From Actinomycetota bacterium (lineage in GTDB: Bacteria; Actinomycetota; Thermoleophilia; Gaiellales; Gaiellaceae): a DNA stretch of 34,940 bases. The stretch spans positions 1-34,940 of the forward strand of contig VAWR01000002.1 in assembly GCA_005885245.1 (NCBI GenBank), given 5' to 3'. The notes under the pieces are model-generated. The model made no database searches, was not told the origin of the DNA, and saw nothing but the letters and a program-made list of their open reading frames with translations. Positions 25,501 to 33,164 of the stretch are shown one piece after another (position 1 is the first letter of the stretch; every line of letters starts with the position of its first letter). The translations under genes and the position numbers were made by a program.

Positions 25501-25955
25501 CTCGGATAGACGTGACGGACGAAGCCCAGGCGCGCGAGCCGGGGCAGCCTGGTCACGGGCAGCGAGACGGTGAGACCGTCGAGGACGATCTGAAACCGCC
25601 GGCTGATCCGTGCCTGCGGGATGGCCCTGCGCAATTGCGCCGCGGCAAGGCGCTGCGCGGCGACGACGCGCGCGAGGTAGCGGCGCGAAGCCTCGCCGGC
25701 GACGTCGAGCTTGCGTGCGCCTCCGGCGCTCGAGAACCTCCTCCCCGACCACGCTGCGAGCGGCGGAAGCGGGAGGCCGATGATCACCCGCACTCGACCC
25801 GAGGCCTGGTTGCGCGGGATCGCGAGCGTGCCGGCTCGAACCCGCGGCAGGGTCAGGTCGCCGAAGGTGCGGTTGATCGGGGTGAGGGACGCGCCTGCGG
25901 GGAACGCCGACGCCAACGCCGCCGCGACTGCCATGGGGCCCACGAAACGGCGCAA
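22560..25955 (-). CDS. secreted subtilisin-family (S8) serine protease with PA insert and C-terminal Ig-like domains
   Basis: This is an exported protease of about 1131 residues. The TTG at 25955 gives MRRFVGPMAVAAALASAFPAG, a good signal peptide; an ATG at 25934 would also work. A propeptide-like region (VRVIIGLPLPPLAAW and RRFQIVLDGLTVSLP) precedes the catalytic domain. The triad is Asp in KIGIVDDGVDAKNPFL, His in SFHATHVAGIAAGDSG and Ser in FDGTSMSAPHVSGGAALLL. A PA domain (ALVSRGHCTFVSKALRAA) is inserted before the Ser. After it come a fibronectin-III-like segment and a C-terminal Ig-like domain ending ALDAGGRTLAATRHVRICR. Substrates are probably extracellular proteins. It is divergent from fabI, and its stop overlaps the start of the SDR gene. 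Confidence 0.9.
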   Translation of the reverse strand: MRRFVGPMAVAAALASAFPAGASLTPINRTFGDLTLPRVRAGTLAIPRNQASGRVRVIIGLPLPPLAAWSGRRFSSAGGARKLDVAGEASRRYLARVVAAQRLAAAQLRRAIPQARISRRFQIVLDGLTVSLPVTRLPRLARLGFVRHVYPSIRYHLATDTSTAVIGATELQTLTGMRGDGMKIGIVDDGVDAKNPFLNSNGYSFPAGFPKGQLKFTTPKVIVARAFPGPNSGRRGRLPIDRNASFHATHVAGIAAGDSGTCSPGGRDHPPTCGLTGVAPRAYIGTYRVFDIPTPIGDTANTPEIAAAFESAVRDGMDVINFSGGGAETEPANDAMIEVVHNVAAAGVVSVISAGNDRDDFGLGSVGSPGTAPDAITVAAVSNTHVFTPILAVRTPGAPQSLQQIPIAGSGGTRFPGSFASSGHRLVDVGALTGVDGKPVDRRLCGPDSDTNNDARSPLQPGSLSGDIALVSRGHCTFVSKALRAARAGAVALVLVDNRPGEANSIPIQLPLPACMISDLDGARLRTYLATTGGAANVTIGNLIQRVDTGRSGIITSFSSGGPTAFEHLLKPDVAAPGGSILSSTLPEFTSGAPFAVFDGTSMSAPHVSGGAALLLQLHPGWSPQQVKSALVSTAGAAWADTARRQEAPVTLGGGGLVDLPRAARPAVFTEPASLSFQDLNVSRGADSRALVVRVTDAGGGAGEWQVELTPQAASNGASVDLPPLLSISPGGEADLVAVARGSAGATAGEDYGFILLRQGSVTRKIPYEFYVGRPQLGLMEAKRLVKFQAGDTVKGPNRVSSYCCPAAPFGPPPDYVGPTMDETGSETLYVTKIDTPVANLGVAVEAAQAGSLVDPWFLGSPNERDVQGYAGTPVNANELMFDFHVDIGAAGASFPKVQRFWIAVDSSSDAFTHRPLPGAYVLRSWVNDVTPPKIRLLTRRVTAGRPTIVARVIDKGAGVDPLSLVIAYRGVLVGAVVYDPVTGIALFPLPKAAAKIPKGRTRAVVTASDFQEAKNVDSVGDEIMPNTSFRPVKITGVAGPALTWVSPAENQCVAKTAGLVVVASSNKRLRSVRFFADGKQIGIDRKGAAELYSGSWRTRLAPTGRHVLRAVALDAGGRTLAATRHVRICR

Positions 25956-26084
25956 GGCACCGCAATTTAGCGGAAGGGCCCAAGGCGCGGCCTTGCAGCG
26001 CCCCGTGGATGCCGCCGTGCGAGCTTCGCGTGCGCGGCCGTCCGATGCACCGCTGGGATGGAGAACCAACCGCCGCTTCCAATC

Positions 26085-26101
26085 AAATTGCAATTTATGC
26101 T
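26085..26101 (+). promoter_or_regulatory. fabI promoter: AT-rich palindrome overlapping the -10 box
   Basis: AAATTGCAATTT (26085-26096) is a perfect 12-bp palindrome in a very GC-rich region. The -10 hexamer TATGCT (26096-26101) shares its last base and ends 6 nt before the fabI ATG. A repressor bound to the palindrome would block the promoter. No known operator was recognised. Confidence 0.5.
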
Positions 26102-26107
26102 CGCGCA

Positions 26108-26887
26108 ATGACTGGGACCTACGAGGGGAAACGCGGTTTGGTTCTCGGGGTCGCGAACCGCAGGTCGATCGCCTGGGCGATCGCGAAGCGGCTTGCCGAC
26201 GCCGGCGCGGAGCTCGCGTTCACCTATCAGGGCGATCGCATCGAGAAGAGCGTGCGTGACCTCGCGGGCTCTGTGTCGAGCCCGCTCGTGACGGAATGTG
26301 ACGTCCGCTCCGACGAGGACGTCGCGCGGGTCTTCCAAGAGGTCGGCGACGCGTTCGACGGTGGCCTGGACCTACTCGTCCACTCGGTCGCCTTCGCGGC
26401 GGCCGAAGATCTCGAAGCGCGCTTCACCGACACGCCGCGCGAGCGCTTCTGGATGGCGCTCGACGTCAGCGCGTACTCGCTCGTTGCCTGTGCTCGTGCC
26501 GCCGAGCCGTTGATGGAGGCGCGCGGCGGCGGTTCGATCCTGACGATGACGTACCTCGGTGGCGTACGGGCGGTGCCGCACTACAACGTGATGGGCGTCG
26601 CCAAGGCGGCGCTCGACGCCTCGATGCGCTACCTCGCGTGGGACCTCGGAGAGAAGAACATCCGGATCAACGCCATCTCCGCCGGCCCGGTGCGCACGCT
26701 GGCCGCTCGTTCGATCGCAGGTTTTCCGACGATGGAGGCGATCGTCGAGGAGCGGTCGCCGCTCCATCGACACATCGACGCCGACGACGTCGGCGCGGCT
26801 GCGGCCTACCTCCTTTCGGAGGACGCGCGCAACGTCACCGGTACGACGTTGTACGTGGACTCGGGATATCACGCGATGGGGATGTAG
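26108..26887 (+). CDS. fabI: enoyl-[acyl-carrier-protein] reductase (NADH)
   Basis: FabI reduces the trans-2-enoyl-ACP double bond, the last step of each fatty-acid elongation cycle. The 259-residue protein opens with the FabI-type cofactor loop GLVLGVANRRSIAWAIA instead of the usual SDR TGxxxGIG. HSVAFA follows. The active site contains TYLGG and Tyr159-x6-Lys166 in HYNVMGVAKAALDASMRYLA, the wide spacing diagnostic of FabI. It ends GTTLYVDSGYHAMGM as in the family. The ATG at 26108 is favoured over in-frame upstream starts because the promoter -10 ends 6 nt before it and no Shine-Dalgarno is present, so it is probably leaderless. It is monocistronic and divergent from the protease. Confidence 0.94.
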   Translation: MTGTYEGKRGLVLGVANRRSIAWAIAKRLADAGAELAFTYQGDRIEKSVRDLAGSVSSPLVTECDVRSDEDVARVFQEVGDAFDGGLDLLVHSVAFAAAEDLEARFTDTPRERFWMALDVSAYSLVACARAAEPLMEARGGGSILTMTYLGGVRAVPHYNVMGVAKAALDASMRYLAWDLGEKNIRINAISAGPVRTLAARSIAGFPTMEAIVEERSPLHRHIDADDVGAAAAYLLSEDARNVTGTTLYVDSGYHAMGM

Positions 26888-26956
26888 CTAGAGCAGCTCG
26901 GCGATGAGGTCGGGCCGCGCGGCCTGCGCCGCCGCCGTCGACCGGCTCGTACGAAG

Positions 26957-27053
26957 GCTCGCTCCCGATTGGACCCGCGAAGCCGCTGCGAGTCTGTTCC
27001 TCAGCCCCAAGACGATCGAGGGCCGACTCCTAGCCAGGCGCTTCGCGTGCCAA
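26957..27053 (+). pseudogene. possible remnant of a LuxR-type helix-turn-helix domain
   Basis: In one frame the spacer between fabI and the PfkB-family gene encodes WTREAAASLFLSPKTIEGRL, which strongly resembles the recognition region of LuxR-type regulators (consensus near NREVAAALFLSPKTVEHHL). No start, no upstream domain and no proper third helix are present, and the match runs into the 3' end of the opposing gene at 27030. It reads as a decayed fragment. A chance match in GC-rich DNA is possible but the run of identity is long. The rest of 26888-26956 shows nothing recognisable. Confidence 0.4.
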
Positions 27054-27830
27054 CCGCGCACCCGCCTCGCAGGCGACCTCCAAAGCGCGATCCAGCGGAT
27101 CGTCCCGTACGAGTGCGACGAGCAGGGCACCTGCGAACGCATCCCCGGCGCCGAACGCCGGGCGATCGGCAACCGGTTTGGCCGCAGCACGCTCGACCCG
27201 ATCTCCCCGAACGGCGATGGCCCCCTGCTCGCCGAGCTTGATGCAAGCGATCTCGAACTGCGAGGCAAGCCGGTATGCCGCTCCTTCCGGCTCGGCGCCG
27301 GTGAGCGCGCGCGCCTCATCGGCGGTCGCCAGGATGACGTTCGCGTTGGCCGTCAGCTCCTCGGTGCGCGCGGCGACGGCGAGCTTCGGCGACGCCGTGT
27401 CGACAGCCGCCCAGCGGCCGGCAAAGCGCTCGAGCGCGACCGTGGCGGCGGCCGCCGAGCCGTGCTGGAGCAGCGCAAATCCGGACACGAGCAGCGCGTC
27501 GGCAGCGAGCGGCTCGGGAATGTCCTCGGGCGACAGCTGCGCGTTCGCCCCGCGGTGAGCGATGACGGTCGCGCCGAGCGCAACCGCTGCGCCGGTCGAC
27601 AGGTCCGGGTCTCGCGCGAGCTGTCCAGCGATGTCCCGTTCGGCAAGTGCTGCTGAGACGAGATCTCCCGCGGGATCGGACCCGACCCGTCCGATGACCG
27701 TCGAGGCAGCTCCGGCTGCCGTGGCCGCGACCGCCGCATTCACTGCGGTTCCTCCCGCACGAATGATCACATCCGCATGCACGCGTGAACCAGCCGACGG
27801 CAACTCGGCGCAGATGACGTCCACCATCAC
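27030..27830 (-). CDS. PfkB/ribokinase-family carbohydrate kinase with uncertain start
   Basis: The protein has the ribokinase fold: an N-terminal glycine-rich substrate loop IRAGGTAVNAAVAATAAG, strands VIGRVGSDPAGDLV, and the C-terminal signature FGAGDAFAGALLVALV with the catalytic Asp. The sugar or nucleoside substrate cannot be told. The coordinates use the first canonical start (GTG 27830, with an ATG at 27827), giving 266 residues, but this discards the opening strand RFVAVGDVMVDV that is normal in the family. Upstream in frame there is no ATG, GTG or TTG; an ATT at 27854, 7 bp after the stop of the cyclase gene, would give MRFVAVGDVMVDV and 274 residues. It is the last gene of the minus-strand run. 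Confidence 0.82.
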   Translation of the reverse strand: MMVDVICAELPSAGSRVHADVIIRAGGTAVNAAVAATAAGAASTVIGRVGSDPAGDLVSAALAERDIAGQLARDPDLSTGAAVALGATVIAHRGANAQLSPEDIPEPLAADALLVSGFALLQHGSAAAATVALERFAGRWAAVDTASPKLAVAARTEELTANANVILATADEARALTGAEPEGAAYRLASQFEIACIKLGEQGAIAVRGDRVERAAAKPVADRPAFGAGDAFAGALLVALVRDDPLDRALEVACEAGARLAREAPG

Positions 27831-27861
27831 GTCGCCGACCGCGACGAAGCGAATGCGTGAC

Positions 27862-30800
27862 TCAGCCGACAGCGCGGCGGCCTACGAGCGAGACGATCTC
27901 GTCGACGTCCGGCGCTGCGAGCAGCTGTGCTGCGCGCTCGGGAGCGAGCGTGGCGACGAATCCCTCGACCAGATCTCCGGCCTCGCCGTACGCCGCCGCT
28001 GCGGCCTCGTCGTCCCCGAGCTCGTACGAGACTTTGCCGAGGACAGCTCGGGCTTGCCAGCGTGCCGGTGGACCGACCAGCTCGTCCGCGAGGACGACGG
28101 CGGAACTGAGGGCCTGCAAGGCCTCGTCGCGGCGCCCGAGCTTCGCGAGCGCCTGCCCCAGGATCTCCAACGAACGGGCTTCGTACTTTCGCCGCTTCGT
28201 GCGGCGTGCGATCTGGATCGCACGCTCCGCCCACTCGGCTGCTGACTCGGGCGACTCGGCGTGCAAGGCGATTTCAGCCTTGCTGCAGGCGAGCCGGCCG
28301 GCGATCAGCCAGGTCGTCCAGGCGGTGGCTTCGGCGGCCCCTTCCCAGAGGGCCGGCCAGGAGGCCTGAGCTTCGCCGATATTCCCGGCGAGCATTCGGG
28401 TGAGGAGCAGGTCGGAGCCGGCGAACTGCCTGGGCATGCCGAACCCACCCGCGGGTGAGAGCGACAACGCTTCTTCGCTGCGGTTACGCGCTTCATCGAG
28501 GTCGCGCAGTTCCCGATAGATCAGGGCGGAGTAGTTGAGCAAAACCTGACGGGGCTGCCCAAGCTCTCGCGCGATCTCGAACAGCTCGTCGAAGATGACG
28601 ATTGCTTCTTCGTGACGGCCCAGGCCGGCGAGGGCGAGCGCCTCGAGTCCGCCGCCACGCAGAAGGGACTCCGCACTGTGAACGTCGCTCGCGACGGCCC
28701 GCGTTCGTTGCGAAAGCCCGATCGAGCGCTCGTACCGGCCGGCCCAGTACAACGCATCTGCGTGGAGATGCAGATGCTGCCTCAGGTCGAGAGGCCTCGT
28801 TCCCGGGACCCAGAGGTCGAGTGCACGATCGCCGAGTTCGAGGGCCTGGTCGATGTCGTCCTCCTCCTTCCCCCGCATCGCGAGGGCCTGGCTCTTCGCG
28901 GCGAGCGCTGCTGCCACCGCGGTCTCGTCGCCCACTTGCTTCGCCAGCGGCAACGCCTCCTCTGCGAGCGCAAGCGTCACCGCGTCCTGTTCGGTCCACA
29001 GCGTTGCGTGCGCCCGCGCGATCAGTACGTCCAGCCTCTGTTGACCTTCTAGCTCGGGCAGCAACTCGCGGAGCTCCTGGTCGGCGCTCGGGTAGTCGGC
29101 CAGCTCCACGAGTGCAAGGCCCCGCTGCATGCGGATGCTTCGTCGCAGGTCGTCGTCTTCGGCCAGCTCGAGGGCTCTCGAGTAGAGATCGACCACGGCG
29201 CCTTTCGCCCAGCCGCGGCGGGCGGATTCGGCAGCGGCGAGCAGATATGGAATCGCCCGCGCCGGCTCTCCGGCCTCGCGCCAGTGGTAGGCGAGGATCG
29301 CCGAGAGGGTTTCCGTAGCACCGGCGATCGTCTCCTCGACGTGGCGCGCAACGGCGGCGTGACGCTCCCGCCGTGCGGCGCGCGGGACGATCGAGTAGGC
29401 GACCTCCCGGATGAGCATGTGCTTGAACGTGAACTGAGGATCTGCGGACAACTGGGTCGACGGATCGCGGCGGACGAGATCGCGGGCCTCCAGGACCGCA
29501 AGCGTCTCGTCGACGTCCTCGACTCCGCCCGCGGCCTGAAGGACGCCGCGCCAGAACGTCTTGCCGATCACGGCGGCCGAGAGCAGGGCGCTGCGCGCAT
29601 CGGCGGGCAGCGCGTCGATTCGTCCCGAGATCGCCTCCCTGACGGTGACCGGGAGGTCGTCGCGCCCGCCGAGCTCGACCACGGAGGCCGCGAGCTCCTC
29701 GAGGAAGAGGGGGTTGCCGCCCGCCACCTCGACGAGGCGCGCGAGATCGAACGCGCCCTCGTCGGCGGGGACGAGCTGGGCGGCCAGCGCCTCGGCTTCG
29801 TGAGGTGGAAGAGGCTCGAGGGGGATGGTCGTCTGCGCGGCGAGTCCGCTACCCCACGTCGGCTGCAGGTCGAGCAACTCCGGCCGAGCGGCGGCCACGA
29901 GCATCACCGGAGAATCGCGGACGTGTTGTGCGAGGTACTCGAGAAGGGCAATCTCGCTGCTTCGCGCCCAGTGAATGTCCTCGAACACGAACACTGTGGG
30001 CTGCGCGAGGCCCACGCACTCGATGAAGCGCCGCGCCGCGAAGAACAGCAGCAAGACCTGCGGCACGTCGTCGTCCGGAGCGAGCCCGAGCAGAAGCGCG
30101 AGATAGCGGAATGTCTCCGCCCACTCGTCCTGCGGCAGGACCTCTTCCACCGTGTGCTGCAGCTTTTCGCGGGCGACGTCAGGAGGATCGGACTCGAGGA
30201 TGCCGCTCGCTTCGTACACCAGGCGCGAGAACGCCTGATAGCCGGCCTGATCCTCGTAGGGCAGACAACGGCCGCGCAGGATCCTGCCGCCATCCGCTTC
30301 GACGAGCGCCGCGATCTCCCGGCACATGCGCGACTTGCCGATCCCAGGCGGTCCGACCAGGGTGATCAGGTGCGGTCGGCGCTCCGTGAGCGCTTGGCTC
30401 CAGACCGAGCGCATCAATTCCAGCTCCCGTACCCGGCCGACGAGGGCCTTGACGCCGGCGGGCCGTTCGGAAGGGGCGAGCACAGGCTCCACGGCGAGCC
30501 ACGCCTCGACCGCCTCCGCCTTCCCTTTGGCCTCGACGGCCGCGAAGGCGGTGTAACGGATCACGTGGCGCGTCGCGCGATGCGTGGCGGTTCCGACGAT
30601 CAAGCGTCCCGGAGGCGCCGCCGACTGGAGCCGCGACGCAGTGTTGACGACATCGCCGGTCGCCAGCGCCCCGCCGTCCTGAGCGGCGTCCAGGGAGACG
30701 AGCGCGTCGCCGGTGTTCACGGCCGCACGCGCGGCCAGATCGAGGGCGTGCTCGCGATTGAGCTCGTCGATCCCTTCGAGAACGCGCAGGCCGGCGCGGA

Positions 30801-31152
30801 CTGCGCGCTCCGCGTCGTCTCCGTGCGCGACCGGTGCGCCGAACACGGCCATGACAGCGTCGCCGATGAACTTCTCGAGCACGCCTCCGTGCTGCTCGAT
30901 CTGCCGCTTCGCGCTCGCGTGGTAGAGCTGCAAGGCGTCGCGGACGTCTTCGGGATCGGCCTGGTCGGAGCGCGCGGTGAACCCGACGAGATCGACGAAC
31001 AGGACGGACACGAGCTTCCGCTCCTCACGGGGCGAGGCTGCGACCTCGAGCCGCGCGCCGCAGCTGTTGCAGAAGCGTGACTGGGCCGGATTCCCTGCTC
31101 CACAACTCGCGCAGAGCAGAGGCCCTGCCTGCGCAGCCTCCGGGCTCGTCAT
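27862..31152 (-). CDS. class III nucleotide cyclase / AAA ATPase / TPR-like signalling protein
   Basis: This is a cytoplasmic multidomain protein of 1096 residues. Residues 14-31 form a zinc ribbon with two CxxC pairs (CASCGAG, CNSCGAR). The class III cyclase domain (about 45-225) has metal-binding Asp54 (LFVDLVGFTA) and Asp98 (KFIGDAVMAVFG), substrate-specifying Lys94 and Asp167, and transition-state Asn170 and Arg174 (GDVVNTASR). Lys plus Asp favours ATP over GTP. An AAA/STAND-type ATPase follows, with Walker A VGPPGIGKS (267-274) and Walker B VFVFEDIHWA. The remaining 500 or so residues are Ala/Leu/Glu-rich helical repeats, TPR-like. The layout is common in actinobacteria and is thought to couple a sensed signal to cAMP. 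The start ATG at 31152 has CACACT 7 nt upstream and a TTGGCA 17 bp further up. Confidence 0.88.
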   Translation of the reverse strand: MTSPEAAQAGPLLCASCGAGNPAQSRFCNSCGARLEVAASPREERKLVSVLFVDLVGFTARSDQADPEDVRDALQLYHASAKRQIEQHGGVLEKFIGDAVMAVFGAPVAHGDDAERAVRAGLRVLEGIDELNREHALDLAARAAVNTGDALVSLDAAQDGGALATGDVVNTASRLQSAAPPGRLIVGTATHRATRHVIRYTAFAAVEAKGKAEAVEAWLAVEPVLAPSERPAGVKALVGRVRELELMRSVWSQALTERRPHLITLVGPPGIGKSRMCREIAALVEADGGRILRGRCLPYEDQAGYQAFSRLVYEASGILESDPPDVAREKLQHTVEEVLPQDEWAETFRYLALLLGLAPDDDVPQVLLLFFAARRFIECVGLAQPTVFVFEDIHWARSSEIALLEYLAQHVRDSPVMLVAAARPELLDLQPTWGSGLAAQTTIPLEPLPPHEAEALAAQLVPADEGAFDLARLVEVAGGNPLFLEELAASVVELGGRDDLPVTVREAISGRIDALPADARSALLSAAVIGKTFWRGVLQAAGGVEDVDETLAVLEARDLVRRDPSTQLSADPQFTFKHMLIREVAYSIVPRAARRERHAAVARHVEETIAGATETLSAILAYHWREAGEPARAIPYLLAAAESARRGWAKGAVVDLYSRALELAEDDDLRRSIRMQRGLALVELADYPSADQELRELLPELEGQQRLDVLIARAHATLWTEQDAVTLALAEEALPLAKQVGDETAVAAALAAKSQALAMRGKEEDDIDQALELGDRALDLWVPGTRPLDLRQHLHLHADALYWAGRYERSIGLSQRTRAVASDVHSAESLLRGGGLEALALAGLGRHEEAIVIFDELFEIARELGQPRQVLLNYSALIYRELRDLDEARNRSEEALSLSPAGGFGMPRQFAGSDLLLTRMLAGNIGEAQASWPALWEGAAEATAWTTWLIAGRLACSKAEIALHAESPESAAEWAERAIQIARRTKRRKYEARSLEILGQALAKLGRRDEALQALSSAVVLADELVGPPARWQARAVLGKVSYELGDDEAAAAAYGEAGDLVEGFVATLAPERAAQLLAAPDVDEIVSLVGRRAVG

Positions 31153-31211
31153 GACCTCAAGTGTGGCGGGTCGGTCAGCCTGTGCCAAATCTGGGGTCCG
31201 GGGGCGCGGTT

Positions 31212-33164
31212 TCACCGAGTCGATGGGGCCGACCAGCCGATCCGGGTCAACTGCAGCCCCACCCGCTTGCTCCCTCCTTCGGCCTCGACGAGTCGCGGGA
31301 CCTCGACGGTCACCAGATGCCAGTCTCGTTTGCCCGCGACGAGCGTCTTCCGTCCATCGACTGTCACGCGGCGCGGCAGCGGAGAAGACGCGAACTCGAG
31401 CTTCAACCGACCGGCTCCGTAGATCCAGAACGGGGCGTGCGTCTCGCTCATGTAGCGACCCGAGCCGGTGTGCCCGAACCACCCCTGACAGAAGATCGGC
31501 CTCGTGTGGACGGGTTCGCTGCGCTTCGGCAGGAAGCCGATGCTGTTGCGCTCGAAGAGCCAAACCGGGCCCGCGGTCCTCTGCACCGACCAGCCGTGCG
31601 CGAGGAGTCCACGCGCAGCGAACCAGCCGGCGCTCGGCACGGCGAGGTTGCGGATGTAGAGCCCGCGATGCAGCGCGATCGAGCGGACGCCCAGCCGGTC
31701 GAGCTCGGCTGACATGCCGCCGCTCCAGTCGCCGCAGTTCAGGCGTTGCAGGCGATCGGCGATCGCCTTCGCCTGCGTCGGCGCGGTGGTGGAGTAGCCC
31801 GCCGGGCGTTGTCGCTGCGCTGCGGTGTCGTACCAGAGGTAGACGCTGCCGTAGTGGATGCCGGGATCGAAGATCGGGAGTTCCAGCAGCCGTCCGGCAG
31901 CCAAGGGCACGGCACCGTCCGGATCGCCGGGCGCCGATTTTCCGTAGACGCGTGCGTGGAGGTCGACGAGCAAGAGCGCGACTGCCAGGAGTGTCACGAC
32001 CGTGCGGCGCGTCTGCGCGAGCGCAAACGCAAAGAGTGCGGCGACGCAGAGGCAGGCAATCGGCAGCAGGCGCTCCGGTACGCGGGGAAAACGGAAGGGC
32101 GGTAGGGCGTGCCAGATCGCCGAGTAGACCGGTGTCCGCGTGCCCAATGCGAGCACGATGGGGACGGCGGCACCGAGCCCGAGCAACGCTGCCAGTGCGA
32201 ATCGGCGGGCGCGCAGGAGCACCACGAGGCCTGCCAGCGCAACCAGCGGTGTCGCCCACCCGAGGAAGACGAATTGCTCGCTGCGGGCGTGATCCACGTG
32301 TCGCGACACGAAATCCCCCACCCGGGCCGAGTAGAACGAGATCTCGTCGAGGGAGCGGCCGCCGGACTGCGTCGAGCTCTTGATCACGGTCTGGCGCACG
32401 ACGATGCCTCCGGCAATCGCGGCCAGCGTCGCGACCGCAGCCCCGACGAGCAGCAGTCGGTCGCGCGTTCGGCAAAGCGCATACGCGACAAAGAACGGGA
32501 TGACGCCGAGCGCAAGATGCACCTGCCCGGACAAGGGGATCGAGGCAACTGCAGCCCCTGAGAGGAGCAGCCACCAGGCGCTTCCGCGGCGTGCGCGCTC
32601 GAACGCCCAGAGCGTCAGCGGGATCAGGATCGAGATCGGACCGAGGAGGTGACCGATACTCTGTTCCACGCGATAGGGCGCGATGGCGAACGCGAGCCCG
32701 CCTGCGAGCGCGGGTCCGCGCGGCAGCCCGAGCTCGCGCAGCCACGCGGACGCCGCCAGTCCGGCGAGGCCGTACAGGAGGAGCTGCAAGACGTTCCAGC
32801 CGCCGACGAGCCCGAACGCCGCCGCCAGCGGCCAGAAGAGGAGGCCGAACGGCCAGCCGGGGTAGTTGGGCTGTGGCTTCGCCTCGGGCCGGAACGTATA
32901 GGGGTCCCGCCACGGAGCGCGGCCGTGCTCGAGCTGATGTCCGACGAGCCAGTAGTGATAGAGCGTCTGTAGGTGGTCTCCAGGAGAGGCCTCGCCGTGC
33001 GCGGGAGCACCTCCGGAGAGGAAATGCGAACGAGCATGCAAGACCGCCGGCCAAGTGGCTGCGACCCCAGCCGTCAGGTACAGCGCAGCCCCGAGCGCTA
33101 CATAGCCTGCGCGGCGCGAAGCAGCTCGTCGAAGTCCGGCACCTCGGCCGTGTCGTAGCGCCAT
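31212..33164 (-). CDS. multi-pass membrane protein, GT-C/YfhO-like
   Basis: This is a protein of about 650 residues. The N-terminal two-thirds hold roughly ten hydrophobic segments with an early luminal loop GDHLQTLYHYWLVGHQLEHG followed by WRDPYTFRPEAKPQPNYPGW. That arrangement, with an acidic residue in the first outer loop, is reminiscent of GT-C fold glycosyltransferases and YfhO-like proteins that use lipid-linked sugars. I cannot assign a donor or acceptor. The last 200 or so residues are soluble and beta-rich, probably extracellular. The ATG at 33164 overlaps the peroxiredoxin gene by 67 bp; a later start is possible but the first membrane segment begins soon after that overlap. It lies in the minus-strand run ahead of the cyclase gene. 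Confidence 0.7.
   Translation of the reverse strand: MALRHGRGAGLRRAASRRAGYVALGAALYLTAGVAATWPAVLHARSHFLSGGAPAHGEASPGDHLQTLYHYWLVGHQLEHGRAPWRDPYTFRPEAKPQPNYPGWPFGLLFWPLAAAFGLVGGWNVLQLLLYGLAGLAASAWLRELGLPRGPALAGGLAFAIAPYRVEQSIGHLLGPISILIPLTLWAFERARRGSAWWLLLSGAAVASIPLSGQVHLALGVIPFFVAYALCRTRDRLLLVGAAVATLAAIAGGIVVRQTVIKSSTQSGGRSLDEISFYSARVGDFVSRHVDHARSEQFVFLGWATPLVALAGLVVLLRARRFALAALLGLGAAVPIVLALGTRTPVYSAIWHALPPFRFPRVPERLLPIACLCVAALFAFALAQTRRTVVTLLAVALLLVDLHARVYGKSAPGDPDGAVPLAAGRLLELPIFDPGIHYGSVYLWYDTAAQRQRPAGYSTTAPTQAKAIADRLQRLNCGDWSGGMSAELDRLGVRSIALHRGLYIRNLAVPSAGWFAARGLLAHGWSVQRTAGPVWLFERNSIGFLPKRSEPVHTRPIFCQGWFGHTGSGRYMSETHAPFWIYGAGRLKLEFASSPLPRRVTVDGRKTLVAGKRDWHLVTVEVPRLVEAEGGSKRVGLQLTRIGWSAPSTR

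Noticed and set aside
26009-26107. Longer fabI starting at 26009 or nearby
   Set aside because: The extra residues are unconserved and would place the promoter palindrome and -10 box inside the gene; FabI proteins start just before the GLVLGVANRRS loop.
27862-33054. A single 1730-residue reading frame covering the cyclase and most of the membrane protein region
   Set aside because: The part upstream of 31152 is an Arg-rich shadow of the membrane protein in another frame; the zinc ribbon and cyclase start at MTSPEAAQAG.
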